Source of the DNA: CAYRFQ01 sp964423615
GTDB lineage: Bacteria; Planctomycetota; Planctomycetia; Gemmatales; Gemmataceae
DNA: 36,527 nt
NCBI GenBank assembly: GCA_964423615.1
Contig: CAYRFQ010000080.1
Location: forward strand, 1-36,527
Direction of reading: 5' to 3'
This document shows, one piece after another, positions 7,384 through 15,518 of this stretch. A model generated the notes under the pieces. That model searched no databases and had not been told where the DNA came from. It saw only the letters and a list, made by a program, of their open reading frames with translations. A program made the position numbers and the translations under genes. Each line of letters opens with the position of its first letter. Within the stretch, counting starts at the first letter, position 1.

Positions 7384-8625
7384 TCAGGAGTAGCGGGCGT
7401 CGTTGGGATAGCAATCGAAGTCGTCACCTTGAGTTCTCCATCCCGCTAGCCATTGCTCGGCTACTTCTTTTCCTTCGGCATGAAGTTGGTCCATCTGGTT
7501 ACGGCTGCGGTTGAGTTTGGTGGAGACATGTAATCCCCAAGCCGTCTCGCGCCTCATCTTGATGGTCCGGACCGTGACGAGTTTTCGATCCGACAGAGGG
7601 GGATATTTGTCTCCATATTTGCGTAGCCAGTTGTTCAGAGTCAGAATACCATCCAGTTGGGCATTGAGGGATATGTTGCCAGCCAGATCGTTCTCTCGGT
7701 CTCGCAAGTCCTCGAGGCTCGTCACCTCTCTGTAAACCTCTTGTGGGTTGATTCGGATCACCCAGATCTCATCGGCTTTGTCTTCTTTCGATTCCTCGTC
7801 CAACAACAAACGCACCGGTGGATTTTGGGAATACAGACCATCCCAATAAAAGGCATCGCGCTGCGTCTGTTGGCTCGGTGTGCAGGTGGGAAATGCGGTG
7901 TTGGGTATTTTCTGAGCGGGGAGAATTTCGGGCAAAGTCCCTGAGGCTGCCACTCCTTGCAGGGAGAGAGCTCGCCGCATACGCCACCTTGTGACTTCGT
8001 ACTGCGGATCGACCTCACTTCGATTTCGCAATCCCATTTCTTCCAGCGTTTTGTGAGAATCAAACGCTTCGAAGTTACCGCTTTTGATTTCGATAGCCCC
8101 CGCAACCATTCGCAATTTGGATTCGGCCACTTTGGGCCAGTCGATCGTTTGAAAGTCGGGACAAAGCGAATGGAGAAGGGGGCCGAATGACAGGTACTCC
8201 TTGCGAGCCCCCATCAGGGTGAGACCCATTAAGCCCAAATGCGTAGGGAGGCTATACGGGTCTGTCGTTGGTAAAGGCACGCCCTGTTCTTTCAAATTCA
8301 ACGCCGCGCTGATTATTTCGTTGAAGGCTTGCTCGGCCGGAGTGGTCGCCGCAAACGTCGTCCATAGATGATTTAAACGTTCCATTGCCTTGTCCGGAGT
8401 GCCGCACTCGGGGTCCGCCGTGTTCGGAGCCAAGCCGTACCAAGTGGCCAGAGCACAGAGAGCACCAGCCGACGTCCCGCTGAGTGCGGTGATCTCGAAA
8501 CTCGGCTTGTTGGCTTCGGCCTTCCATCGTTGCTGCGTTTCCAGAATTTGTGTTAGCACTCCCCATGTGAAGGCAGCGTGAGTACCACCACCCTGGCAAG
8601 CAATCGCTACTTTTTTCGCGGTCAT
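7384..8625 (-). CDS. Patatin-like phospholipase
   Basis: 413 aa. The N-terminus has the patatin oxyanion motif (ACQGGGTHAAFTWGVL, Gly-rich at 12-14), then strand ITALSGTSAGAL with the GxSxG nucleophile elbow (GTSAG, Ser52), and the catalytic Asp in YWDGLYSQNPP (Asp262, the DG[GLA] motif). These make the Ser-Asp dyad of patatin/cPLA2-type lipid acyl hydrolases. The domain starts at residue 5 with no signal peptide or extra N-terminal domain, so a cytoplasmic or membrane-peripheral enzyme is expected. The substrate is probably a phospholipid or other acyl ester. The ATG is at 8625. The gene lies 33 bp downstream of the phosphofructokinase gene on the same strand, suggesting co-transcription. 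A second, multidomain patatin protein lies just beyond at 10540. Confidence 0.9.
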   Translation of the reverse strand: MTAKKVAIACQGGGTHAAFTWGVLTQILETQQRWKAEANKPSFEITALSGTSAGALCALATWYGLAPNTADPECGTPDKAMERLNHLWTTFAATTPAEQAFNEIISAALNLKEQGVPLPTTDPYSLPTHLGLMGLTLMGARKEYLSFGPLLHSLCPDFQTIDWPKVAESKLRMVAGAIEIKSGNFEAFDSHKTLEEMGLRNRSEVDPQYEVTRWRMRRALSLQGVAASGTLPEILPAQKIPNTAFPTCTPSQQTQRDAFYWDGLYSQNPPVRLLLDEESKEDKADEIWVIRINPQEVYREVTSLEDLRDRENDLAGNISLNAQLDGILTLNNWLRKYGDKYPPLSDRKLVTVRTIKMRRETAWGLHVSTKLNRSRNQMDQLHAEGKEVAEQWLAGWRTQGDDFDCYPNDARYS

Positions 8626-8658
8626 AGTCCGTCCATTTCATTCTGACGACCTCAGACC

Positions 8659-9981
8659 TCACGTTTCGTGGTCAATGCCCTGGAGGTAACTCCAGTGAGG
8701 TTGGCGAGTAGAAGTTAGCACAGCACGCCAGAGGTCACCTTCAACTTCCACCTTCTTCTCTCCTGCCACGACGACAGGGATGGGAATGTTGATGAACAAG
8801 CCGTGCATCGAGCCGACCAACATGCCTGTCTTACCGGCCATCGCGGCGTGGGCGGCGTGTCGGGCCATTTGGTCACTCAAAAAGCGATCGTAGGCGTTTG
8901 CCGGGACGCTACGTATGGAATAGCTTGGGTCAACGTACCTCACGTTGGCGGTAATGTTGACATTGTGAAAATGCTCCTTGATCCTCTCTCGCAGCAAGAC
9001 CCCGATATCCTGGTGACGGATGTTTCCAGAGGCATCGCGTTCGGTTTCGGTTTGGTTGAAGAGATGTTGGCCGGCTCCTTCGGCAACCACAATCACGGCG
9101 TGGGCACGACGTCGGAGTCGATCTTCCAATGCTGACAGAAACCCGTTTTCTCCCTCTAACGGAAAGGGAACTTCCGGAACCAATGTAAAGTCCACCTCCT
9201 GGCTGATTACCGAAGCCCCTGCCGCAATGAATCCGGCGTTTCGTCCCATCAATTTCACCAGGCCCACTCCGTTGATGACGCCTCGTGCTTCAACGTGGAT
9301 GCCTCGAATCACCTCGGCGGCTTTCTCCAGAGCTGTCGTGAAGCCGAAACTCATTTGGACATAGGGGACATCGTTATCAATCGTCTTGGGAATGCCGACG
9401 ATCGCGATCGGTCGTTTGCGACGATTGATCTCCTGGTGTAGGTTATACGCCCCACGTTGGGTCCCGTCGCCACCAAGACAAAAGAGGATGTCGATTTGCT
9501 GCGATTCCAGAAAGTCGGCCATGACCGAGACTTCTTGCGGTCCGCGAGAACTACCGAGTACGGTGCCTCCCAACATGTCAATCGAGTCTACATAGTCCTC
9601 GGTCAGATTGATCGGCTTCAAGCCAAACTGAGGATTAAGACCCTTGTAGCCATTGCGAATCCCAAGCACACGCTTCACGCCGTAGTTATCGACGAGTTCA
9701 TGATACACAGAACGAATGACGTTGTTGAGTCCGGGTGCCAGCCCGCCGCAAGTAACAATCGCTGCTGTGGTCTCCTCAGGCTTAAAAAACACTTTCTCAC
9801 GAGGTCCAGCTTCTTCAAAACTGAGGTCGTCGCTCTCGCTACTTTTGACCTCAAAACGGACACGGGATGAGTCGGAGACAAAATGTCCTTTGCGACCTGC
9901 TCTCGCAGAAGGCAAGGCGATCGGCGATGGGAGGCGGCCTTCCGCCAGTTTTTCTACTTCGAGGTCTTCTTGGCGAATCAT
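8659..9981 (-). CDS. 6-phosphofructokinase, plant/trypanosome-type (group II), probably ATP-dependent
   Basis: The ATG at 9981 follows GAGGGAAG by 4 nt and gives 440 aa; an upstream in-frame start at 10014 lacks a ribosome site. A ~70-residue N-terminal extension precedes the PFK fold: AAIVTCGGLAPGLNNVIR (about 73-90), GGDGTQRG (170-177), PKTIDND (198-204, catalytic base Asp202) and LVKLMGRNAG (241-250). Gly173 (GGDGT rather than GGDDS) is the residue associated with ATP rather than pyrophosphate use. The lysine of PKTIDND is shared by PPi-PFKs and plant or trypanosomal ATP-PFKs. The closest pattern is therefore the latter, but donor specificity cannot be settled from sequence. It converts fructose 6-phosphate to fructose 1,6-bisphosphate in glycolysis. 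It is first in a probable two-gene unit with the patatin gene, with a good promoter at 10061-10089. Confidence 0.92.
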   Translation of the reverse strand: MIRQEDLEVEKLAEGRLPSPIALPSARAGRKGHFVSDSSRVRFEVKSSESDDLSFEEAGPREKVFFKPEETTAAIVTCGGLAPGLNNVIRSVYHELVDNYGVKRVLGIRNGYKGLNPQFGLKPINLTEDYVDSIDMLGGTVLGSSRGPQEVSVMADFLESQQIDILFCLGGDGTQRGAYNLHQEINRRKRPIAIVGIPKTIDNDVPYVQMSFGFTTALEKAAEVIRGIHVEARGVINGVGLVKLMGRNAGFIAAGASVISQEVDFTLVPEVPFPLEGENGFLSALEDRLRRRAHAVIVVAEGAGQHLFNQTETERDASGNIRHQDIGVLLRERIKEHFHNVNITANVRYVDPSYSIRSVPANAYDRFLSDQMARHAAHAAMAGKTGMLVGSMHGLFINIPIPVVVAGEKKVEVEGDLWRAVLTSTRQPHWSYLQGIDHET

Positions 9982-10539
9982 GGAACTTCCCTCAATGGTT
10001 TTTGGGCAAGTCAATCAGGGCGTAAGAATGTTACCATTCGCTGGATGGGGTTTGTCGAGAAATATAGTAATAAGGGTAAGGTTGTTCAAAGGTTAACTTT
10101 GTATGGTTTTGCTAATCGTGGAATTTGAGTAAAGGTATTGTTTAATCCCTCCTCGGTTGCCTGGAGCTGGTGTCATGTCCGGTCATGTTTTTCGTAACGG
10201 GTTGGACATTTGTCGAACCTGAAAAATGCTCGGAGCGGTGAACGGATTCAAACATCCCTTTGCGGCTCTTCCGGCCTGGGCTGTCGAGCCACTTGGGGGC
10301 CCTTAGCTATTTGAGAATTAAACTCCCAAATCCAAAAAACATTTGCCACAAATGTAACAGATCGCCTGCGAATCGTCGATTTTTCCTTGCCTTTCGATTC
10401 CACGGACCTAAATGATTCGTGTTCGAAAAGAGTTAGAAGTTCGACGACGTTCCATGGGGCAAGTAGATTTCGGGTGGCCTCTGGGCCGTTCACTTTCCGC
10501 TAAGGCACTGCCATCCAGCAGAACGAGGAAAACCGCCGC
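9982..10539. other. Divergent intergenic region between phosphofructokinase and the NTE-type phospholipase
   Basis: This 558-bp region has the minus-strand promoter at 10061-10089. I found no RNA gene, convincing small ORF or intrinsic terminator in the rest. The part nearest 10539 carries GAGGAAA, the ribosome-binding site of the plus-strand gene. Confidence 0.5.
10061..10089 (-). promoter_or_regulatory. Sigma-70-type promoter of the phosphofructokinase gene
   Basis: On the minus strand, TTGAAC (10089-10084, 4 of 6 to consensus) is separated by exactly 17 nt from TATATT (10066-10061, 5 of 6). This would place the transcript start about 70-75 nt upstream of the ATG at 9981. Confidence 0.55.
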
Positions 10540-12378
10540 ATGATTGATGAAATACTGACCCTGATGAAAACGCATGACTACTTTGACGGCCTGAGCGATG
10601 ACATTCTTAAGGATATCGCACAGCACATGGAGTTGGCATTCTTCAAAACGGGGGATTGCGTTCACGAGGCTCACCAACCCACCACCGACATCCTTTTCGT
10701 GGTCTCGGGACGGTTGAAAGCAGTCGTTGTTGCATACGAAGACTTCGGTGAGAAAGAAACACTCTTTCGATTCTTCGAAAGCGGAGAGCAAATGGGCATG
10801 ATGAGCGCAGCCCTTGTCGAAGCATTGCCGATCCGGGCTGTTGCTCTCGAGCCCTCACTTATCCTTCGCCTGGACTATCAAGTGAGTTTGGATCTAACTG
10901 GAAAATACCGTGACCTGAGGCAGCTTTGGAATACGGTATTAGCAGGAGCACTCACCCAATGCATAATTGGTGGCGCCCGAAAAAAGAAACGATATATCCT
11001 CACTATTTTCCACGAGTCGCCACTGACACGGCCGTTGGTCGTACAACTGTTACGACGCTTGTGTGACCTGAAGGAAAAACTTGGCGTCTTGAGTGACTAC
11101 CCAGGCTGCGCGAGTATCGAGGTCCCATTTCGCTCGCTGAATGAGGGTGGACGTTACCTCACAGAGAAGGAAGTTCGCCAACAACTGGCCAAGTGGCAAC
11201 ACCACGAACGGGTGATCGTGGACGTGGCTGCAGAATTGGACGTCGAGTCTGCCGGAAAACTCATGGAGATAAGCGACCGAGTTCTTTGGTGTGTTTCTCC
11301 AGAGTACAAAGAGATGGCGGTTGAGCATCTGCGGGCTCTTGAGGCCCATGCACCAGGCTGGAGGGATAAGATCAGCATTGTCTGGGATCTAACGGATAGC
11401 CACATTGCCCCAGACATGCCCGCCTTGCGCGAGTTGACGCGTCGCGAGTTTTCCGTATCGAGCGTGCCGAAAACACCATCTCTGGGCCTCGCGGCGACGA
11501 ACGGATTGGAACGGTTAGTTCATTGCCTCCGGGGGGTCCAAATTGGTCTCGCTTTGGGTGGCGGAGCGGCACGCGGAATGGCTCATCTTGGAGTCCTCAA
11601 GGTCCTGGAAGAAAACGGCATCGTTGTGGACATGATAGCAGGAACGAGTGCCGGTGCGATGACCGGGACGCTCTATGCGGCAGGATTGGAACCCGATTAT
11701 CTCGCCCAGAAGTTCGCACAAGATTTAACCCCTCCTTGGATCTTTCGTCAGTTGAAGGGGGGAGGCTATTGGTACTTGATGTACAAGTATCGCACCGGTG
11801 GATTCGATCCGATGTTGCGCAAGTACATTGCGGATTCGAAATTGGAACAGTTGCCCATCCCCTGCTCGGCCATTGCAGTCGATTTGGTTCACGGGGAAGC
11901 GGTCATCCATGATAGTAGTGATGCAGTCCATGCGATCCTCTCGAGTATCAACCTCCCGGTCCTGGCCTCTCCGATTTGTCGAGGAGGTCGCGCATTGATT
12001 GACGGTGGTTTTCTCAATAATGTCCCCGCAGACGTACTTGTTTCCAAAGGGTGTAACTTCGTGATCGCAGTCGACGTTTTGGCAAAGATTCCCAAGAAGG
12101 TCGGTACGATTGTGGCGGATTCTCCACAGGAATTCCCCAAGCCACCGTCGGTCTTTCAAACAGTCATGCGAACCTACACCGTCCAAAATTACAACATGAA
12201 TGCACTTGGAGCAGCCCCGGCGGATATCTCGATCGAACCGGACATGAGTCAATTCCATCTCGACGCCTTTACTCGGGCTGTGGAAGCCTCAGAAATTGGC
12301 AAAGCCAAGTGTATTGAACAGCTGGCTCGACTGAAAAAACTCCTTCACAGGCTGGATAGGAATATGTTTTCCAACTGA
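10540..12378 (+). CDS. NTE-type phospholipase: cyclic-nucleotide-binding domain plus patatin domain
   Basis: 612 aa from the ATG at 10540 (GAGGAAA upstream). Residues about 10-120 are a cNMP-binding fold (LSDDILKDIAQHMELAFFKTGD, ILFVVSGRLKAVV, FFESGEQMGMMS). The phosphate-binding cassette of true cAMP/cGMP binders is not clearly conserved, so ligand binding is uncertain. Residues about 150-310 are a Rossmann-like spacer (RVIVDVAAELD, SDRVLWCVSPE) of the kind found between these domains in NTE/PNPLA6-like bacterial proteins. Residues about 334-530 are a patatin domain: GLALGGGAARGMAHLGVL (oxyanion), IAGTSAGAM with Ser370, and LIDGGFLNNVP with catalytic Asp488. It likely hydrolyses phospholipids or lysophospholipids at the membrane. 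It is divergent from the phosphofructokinase/patatin pair, so two patatin enzymes flank one glycolytic gene. Confidence 0.92.
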   Translation: MIDEILTLMKTHDYFDGLSDDILKDIAQHMELAFFKTGDCVHEAHQPTTDILFVVSGRLKAVVVAYEDFGEKETLFRFFESGEQMGMMSAALVEALPIRAVALEPSLILRLDYQVSLDLTGKYRDLRQLWNTVLAGALTQCIIGGARKKKRYILTIFHESPLTRPLVVQLLRRLCDLKEKLGVLSDYPGCASIEVPFRSLNEGGRYLTEKEVRQQLAKWQHHERVIVDVAAELDVESAGKLMEISDRVLWCVSPEYKEMAVEHLRALEAHAPGWRDKISIVWDLTDSHIAPDMPALRELTRREFSVSSVPKTPSLGLAATNGLERLVHCLRGVQIGLALGGGAARGMAHLGVLKVLEENGIVVDMIAGTSAGAMTGTLYAAGLEPDYLAQKFAQDLTPPWIFRQLKGGGYWYLMYKYRTGGFDPMLRKYIADSKLEQLPIPCSAIAVDLVHGEAVIHDSSDAVHAILSSINLPVLASPICRGGRALIDGGFLNNVPADVLVSKGCNFVIAVDVLAKIPKKVGTIVADSPQEFPKPPSVFQTVMRTYTVQNYNMNALGAAPADISIEPDMSQFHLDAFTRAVEASEIGKAKCIEQLARLKKLLHRLDRNMFSN

Positions 12379-12620
12379 CAGAACTCTGTCCTGACAGATG
12401 CATGGAAATAGATGTGTCGAATGCTTTGCCATCTTTACGGAGGTAGAGACTTTGAAAGATAGCATTCCACAGTGCCAAGTGAGCTCTTGGTTGTTCTCGG
12501 CTCTTTCAACCTACTTTTTCGTTTCCAAGAAATATCGCCTGAACGGTGCTTGCTGCCACAAAAAAGCTACACTTCAATACCGTGCGATCGAGTGCTAACT
12601 TCAACCAAGGGAATTCGCTG

Positions 12621-13319
12621 ATGCCTCCGGAACCTCTTGAACCATGGCGAATTGTAGTCCAAGTTTTTGGCGTTGCCGCCTTCTTTGTTATTTCGCTCCT
12701 TCAGAGAAGTGATCTGCTGCGGATCACAGCGTTGTGCATCGGCGCGATGATCTTCTATGGCATGGTGCAAGATCAGTTTAGCGTCCGATTGTCTCCGAAA
12801 TATTTCACAGTAGCTCACGCCCCAATCGAAAGTTTGTCCGACCCGACGCTTCTAGGGATCACTTGGGGGTTTCTGGGATCTTGGTGGGGAGGTCTCTTTG
12901 CTGGTGTGGCTATTGCATTGACAGCAACGTTAGGAGAGAATCCACCACTCACTCTACGGCAACTGCTTCTGCCGGTTGGACTCCTCTTGGCCGGGACAGC
13001 TACCGGGACTATCCTTTGCGGTTTCGCGGGTCACTACAATGGTAAAATTTGCGCCATCGTGTTTCAGGGAGGATTTGGAAGTACTATCCCAAAAGAGGAA
13101 CAACTATGGTTCTTCACGGTGGCCTGTGCTCACATGGGAACGTACACTTCGTCTGTCATTGCGACCATTGCCGTTTGTATTTGGGTTGGGTGGTTTCGTC
13201 GACAGCAGGGAATCGGTGTCAGGCAACAGCAAGAACTGTTGAGAGTTGGGAACGAAGCCGAGAAAATGGCCGTAGGAGAATCCGGTTCAACACATATCCA
13301 AAACTTGCCTTTGTGTTGA
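12621..13319 (+). CDS. Small polytopic membrane protein of unknown function
   Basis: 232 aa from the ATG at 12621 (AAGGGAA 9 nt upstream); an in-frame ATG at 12546 would add 25 polar residues without a ribosome site. Hydrophobic segments are visible at about 14-28 (IVVQVFGVAAFFVISLL), 34-50 (ITALCIGAMIFYGMV), 78-105 (LLGITWGFLGSWWGGLFAGVA), 115-138 (LLPVGLLLAGTATGTILCG) and 170-195 (SVIATIAVCIWVGWF). About five helices and a polar C-terminal tail are expected. I recognise no family and no catalytic motif. The last codons and the stop lie inside a long inverted repeat (13271-13334) shared with the convergent dipeptidase gene. The short upstream gap (242 bp) after the NTE-type gene leaves room for its own promoter. 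Confidence 0.75.
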   Translation: MPPEPLEPWRIVVQVFGVAAFFVISLLQRSDLLRITALCIGAMIFYGMVQDQFSVRLSPKYFTVAHAPIESLSDPTLLGITWGFLGSWWGGLFAGVAIALTATLGENPPLTLRQLLLPVGLLLAGTATGTILCGFAGHYNGKICAIVFQGGFGSTIPKEEQLWFFTVACAHMGTYTSSVIATIAVCIWVGWFRRQQGIGVRQQQELLRVGNEAEKMAVGESGSTHIQNLPLC

Positions 13320-13334
13320 ACCGGCTCTCCTGCG
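13271..13334. repeat. Long imperfect inverted repeat at convergent gene ends
   Basis: The arms share CCGGTTCAACACA and AGGAGA, separated by a 1-2 nt mismatch bulge (left arm 13271-13294, right arm 13312-13334, loop 17 nt). The stop codon of the membrane-protein gene (13317-13319) lies in the right arm, and the M20 dipeptidase gene ends at 13377 on the other strand. It could act as a bidirectional terminator or mRNA 3' stabiliser. No T-tract abuts the right arm, so classical intrinsic termination is not certain. Confidence 0.7.
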
Positions 13335-13376
13335 ACTGGTGATGTGTTTTTTTACGTTGTTGCGTGCGGTGCTCTC

Positions 13377-14765
13377 TTAACTTTGCGCCGTTCCGAGGTT
13401 CTCAAACAAATGGGCCAGCGACACCGTGAGCTTTCGGAAGTCACCTGCGTGAAGGCTTTCGTTGGGAGCGTGGGCATTCGTCAATGGATCTTCGATTCCG
13501 AGCAACAACGCAGGAGCCCCTTCGAATAACTCAGCAAGAGGCCCCACAAATCCGATCGTTCCTCCGCACCCAATTGCTACCGGTTCGCGGTCGAACCCTT
13601 GGTTGAGCGCCGACATCGCGGCTTCGAATGCTGGGCCATTCGGATCGGTCATCCACCATTTCACCGGAGTGTGCGCCGATGTCACGTTGACCTTCACGTT
13701 CCACGGAGGATTGGCGGTCAGCGTTCTCTGCAGTTGCTCAAAGACTTCGTCAGGATTTTGATCGGGAACAATTCGGCAACTGACCAGAGCACGCGCTTTG
13801 GGCAAAACTTGATTCGATGCGCTGGCAATCGAACTAGCTTCCTGAGCAATGATGGTGATGGATGGTTGCCGCCAAGTTTGTTCATAGGGGTGAATGCCCT
13901 TTTGCGTTGCGAAGTCAACACCCGGCAATACTCCCATCTCTGCCCGCCACTTGGCCTCATTTCCGGGGAGACTCCGAAACGTCTTGCTCTCTTGTTCGGT
14001 GAGTGGCTTGACCTTTTGGTAGAACCCTTCAATCGGGATTTGACCATGATCCCAGTATAGTCGCGAAAGAATAACGTTGAGGGCTAACGCCGAATCGGCA
14101 AGCATTCCGCCAGACATTCCCGAGTGCACCGGAGTCGTCGCGCTCTCGACTTCGACCAAGGCCGTCACCACTCCGCGCAACGAGTAGGTGATGCTTGGGA
14201 TGCCGGTGTCGATGTTTTCGGTGTCGCAGACGACGATCACGTCCGACTTGATTTGCTCCTTGTGTTGCTCGAAAAAACTTTGAAGGTTGGCCGAGCCGAC
14301 CTCTTCTTCTCCCTCGACAAGGACCTTCACATTGACGGGAAGACTCCCTCGCGTTTTCAGAAAAGCCGCGACCGCAAAGAGTTGTACAGGGATGGCTCCT
14401 TTGTCGTCAGCCGACCCGCGTCCGTAGAGCCGTCCGTTGCGTTCGGTAAGTGTCCATGGATCTGATTCCCACTGATCGGGGAAGTTAACGGGCTGAACAT
14501 CATGATGGGCGTAAAGGAATACCGTCGGTTTACCTTCTGCGCCTAGCCACTCTCCGTAGGCATAAGGATAAGAGTCTCCGCATTTGAGCGTTTGGACTTT
14601 GTCTAGCCCGGACTGTTTCATCAAATCGCAAGTCAACTCACAGCTTTGGTCAATCTCGCTGGTGTGTTGGCCGTCCGTGCTGATGCTGGGTATCGCAACT
14701 AAATCGGCCAACGCTTTCGTCTGTGCCGCTTCATTTTCTTTCAACCATCCCAATACGTCGTTCAT
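13377..14765 (-). CDS. M20-family metallodipeptidase (CNDP/PepV-like)
   Basis: 462 aa, normal for M20 dipeptidases. The ATG at 14765 follows a strong GAGGAGG site. The motifs run in family order: AHHDVQP (His87 zinc ligand, Asp89), YGRGSADDKG (Asp120 bridging ligand), EGEEEVGS (Glu153 general base, Glu154 ligand), VVCDTEN (Asp ligand) and a C-terminal NAHAPNE (His ligand). Residues about 195-330 contain the lid/dimerisation domain (HSGMSGGMLADSALAL). It is predicted to cleave dipeptides or N-acyl amino acids with a two-metal site in the cytoplasm. Specificity among carnosinase-, ArgE- and DapE-like enzymes cannot be fixed; the GRGSADDKG signature and length favour the CNDP-like dipeptidase group. 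The dgkA-like gene lies 142 bp upstream on the same strand. Confidence 0.93.
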   Translation of the reverse strand: MNDVLGWLKENEAAQTKALADLVAIPSISTDGQHTSEIDQSCELTCDLMKQSGLDKVQTLKCGDSYPYAYGEWLGAEGKPTVFLYAHHDVQPVNFPDQWESDPWTLTERNGRLYGRGSADDKGAIPVQLFAVAAFLKTRGSLPVNVKVLVEGEEEVGSANLQSFFEQHKEQIKSDVIVVCDTENIDTGIPSITYSLRGVVTALVEVESATTPVHSGMSGGMLADSALALNVILSRLYWDHGQIPIEGFYQKVKPLTEQESKTFRSLPGNEAKWRAEMGVLPGVDFATQKGIHPYEQTWRQPSITIIAQEASSIASASNQVLPKARALVSCRIVPDQNPDEVFEQLQRTLTANPPWNVKVNVTSAHTPVKWWMTDPNGPAFEAAMSALNQGFDREPVAIGCGGTIGFVGPLAELFEGAPALLLGIEDPLTNAHAPNESLHAGDFRKLTVSLAHLFENLGTAQS

Positions 14766-14907
14766 GATTCTGCCTCCTCAATTGATGATTGCGTATTCGG
14801 ATGAGTCTATTCGAAAGGCGACAATTGACAACTCGTGTTCTGCCGGGCGGCACACGTCTAGGTTTGGGAATCGTAAGTCCAGGCTGCTTGCATGGACTCC
14901 GCGCAAC

Positions 14908-15348
14908 TCAGTTCGACGCTGCGTTCCAGATCACCAAGAGTCGATTGACGAAAACGATGCTGCCAATGATGGCGGCGGTGCAACTGGCTACCAACACAGC
15001 TCCAGCGGCGATGTCCAGACATGGCCAAACTTGATTCCGTGCGTCTTCGTGGAGTCCTCGGAACAGCGTTTCGATGGCGCTGTTGAACATTTCCGCTACC
15101 AACACGAAGCCAATACATCCTAGGAGGATACACCATTCGATGACCGAACACTGAAGCACTGCAGCCGCAACGACGACGAGAGCGGCGAAGAAGAAATGAA
15201 CGAAGAAGCTGGACTGTCCGCGGACCCCAAACTTCAAACCTCGGAATGCGTCTTGGAATTTATGAACCCACGTGCGTCGGGCTCGCTTTCGGTGTTCTTG
15301 CTGCTCGTTTTCGTCGGTGTAGTCCGACGTCGGAACTAGCAGTGCCAT
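14908..15348 (-). CDS. dgkA: Diacylglycerol kinase / undecaprenol kinase, DgkA family
   Basis: 146 aa, with three hydrophobic helices at about 46-66, 69-88 and 113-135. The DgkA signature is present: an amphipathic FQDAFRGLKFGVRGQSSFFVH before helix 1, then AEMFNSAIETLFRG with Glu86 (catalytic base position) and Asn89/Glu93 of the ExxNxxxE motif, and LDIAAGAVL with Asp112. A 25-residue charged N-terminal extension exceeds the E. coli form. The usual lysine in the K-(A/D)xAAAAV motif is replaced (WPCLDIAAG), so activity should not be assumed. Family members phosphorylate diacylglycerol or undecaprenol at the inner membrane, recycling lipid carriers. GAGG precedes the ATG. The gene lies between the secretion-cluster terminator and the dipeptidase gene. 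Confidence 0.88.
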   Translation of the reverse strand: MALLVPTSDYTDENEQQEHRKRARRTWVHKFQDAFRGLKFGVRGQSSFFVHFFFAALVVVAAAVLQCSVIEWCILLGCIGFVLVAEMFNSAIETLFRGLHEDARNQVWPCLDIAAGAVLVASCTAAIIGSIVFVNRLLVIWNAASN

Positions 15349-15458
15349 GCTGGCCTCGCATTAGAGAACGGGTCAGGTAACTTTTGGTCTTGGGATAACT
15401 TAGCGGATTGGAGAAGTCTCGTCGAGACGGGAGCACGTCACGGGTAGAATTGCAAACA

Positions 15459-15490
15459 GAAAAAACGCGAGCCAAAGCCAGGCTCGCGTT
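15459..15490 (-). terminator. Rho-independent terminator of the secretion/pseudopilin cluster
   Basis: Perfect 10-bp stem AACGCGAGCC / GGCTCGCGTT with a 7-nt loop. On the minus strand it is followed directly by a T-run (TTTT). It lies about 30 bp beyond the stop of the GspK-like gene at 15519, at the expected place for the end of the cluster transcript. Confidence 0.88.
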
Positions 15491-15518
15491 CGATTCACAA
15501 CCGAGTCATATTTGGTCA

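Noticed and set aside
12377..12390. GACAGA/TCTGTC palindrome right after the NTE-type gene stop, as a terminator
   Set aside because: The loop would be only 2 nt and no T-run follows, so termination is not supported.
15416..15428. GTCTCG-T-CGAGAC palindrome upstream of dgkA as an operator
   Set aside because: It is a single short dyad without a recognisable promoter; too weak to list as a feature.
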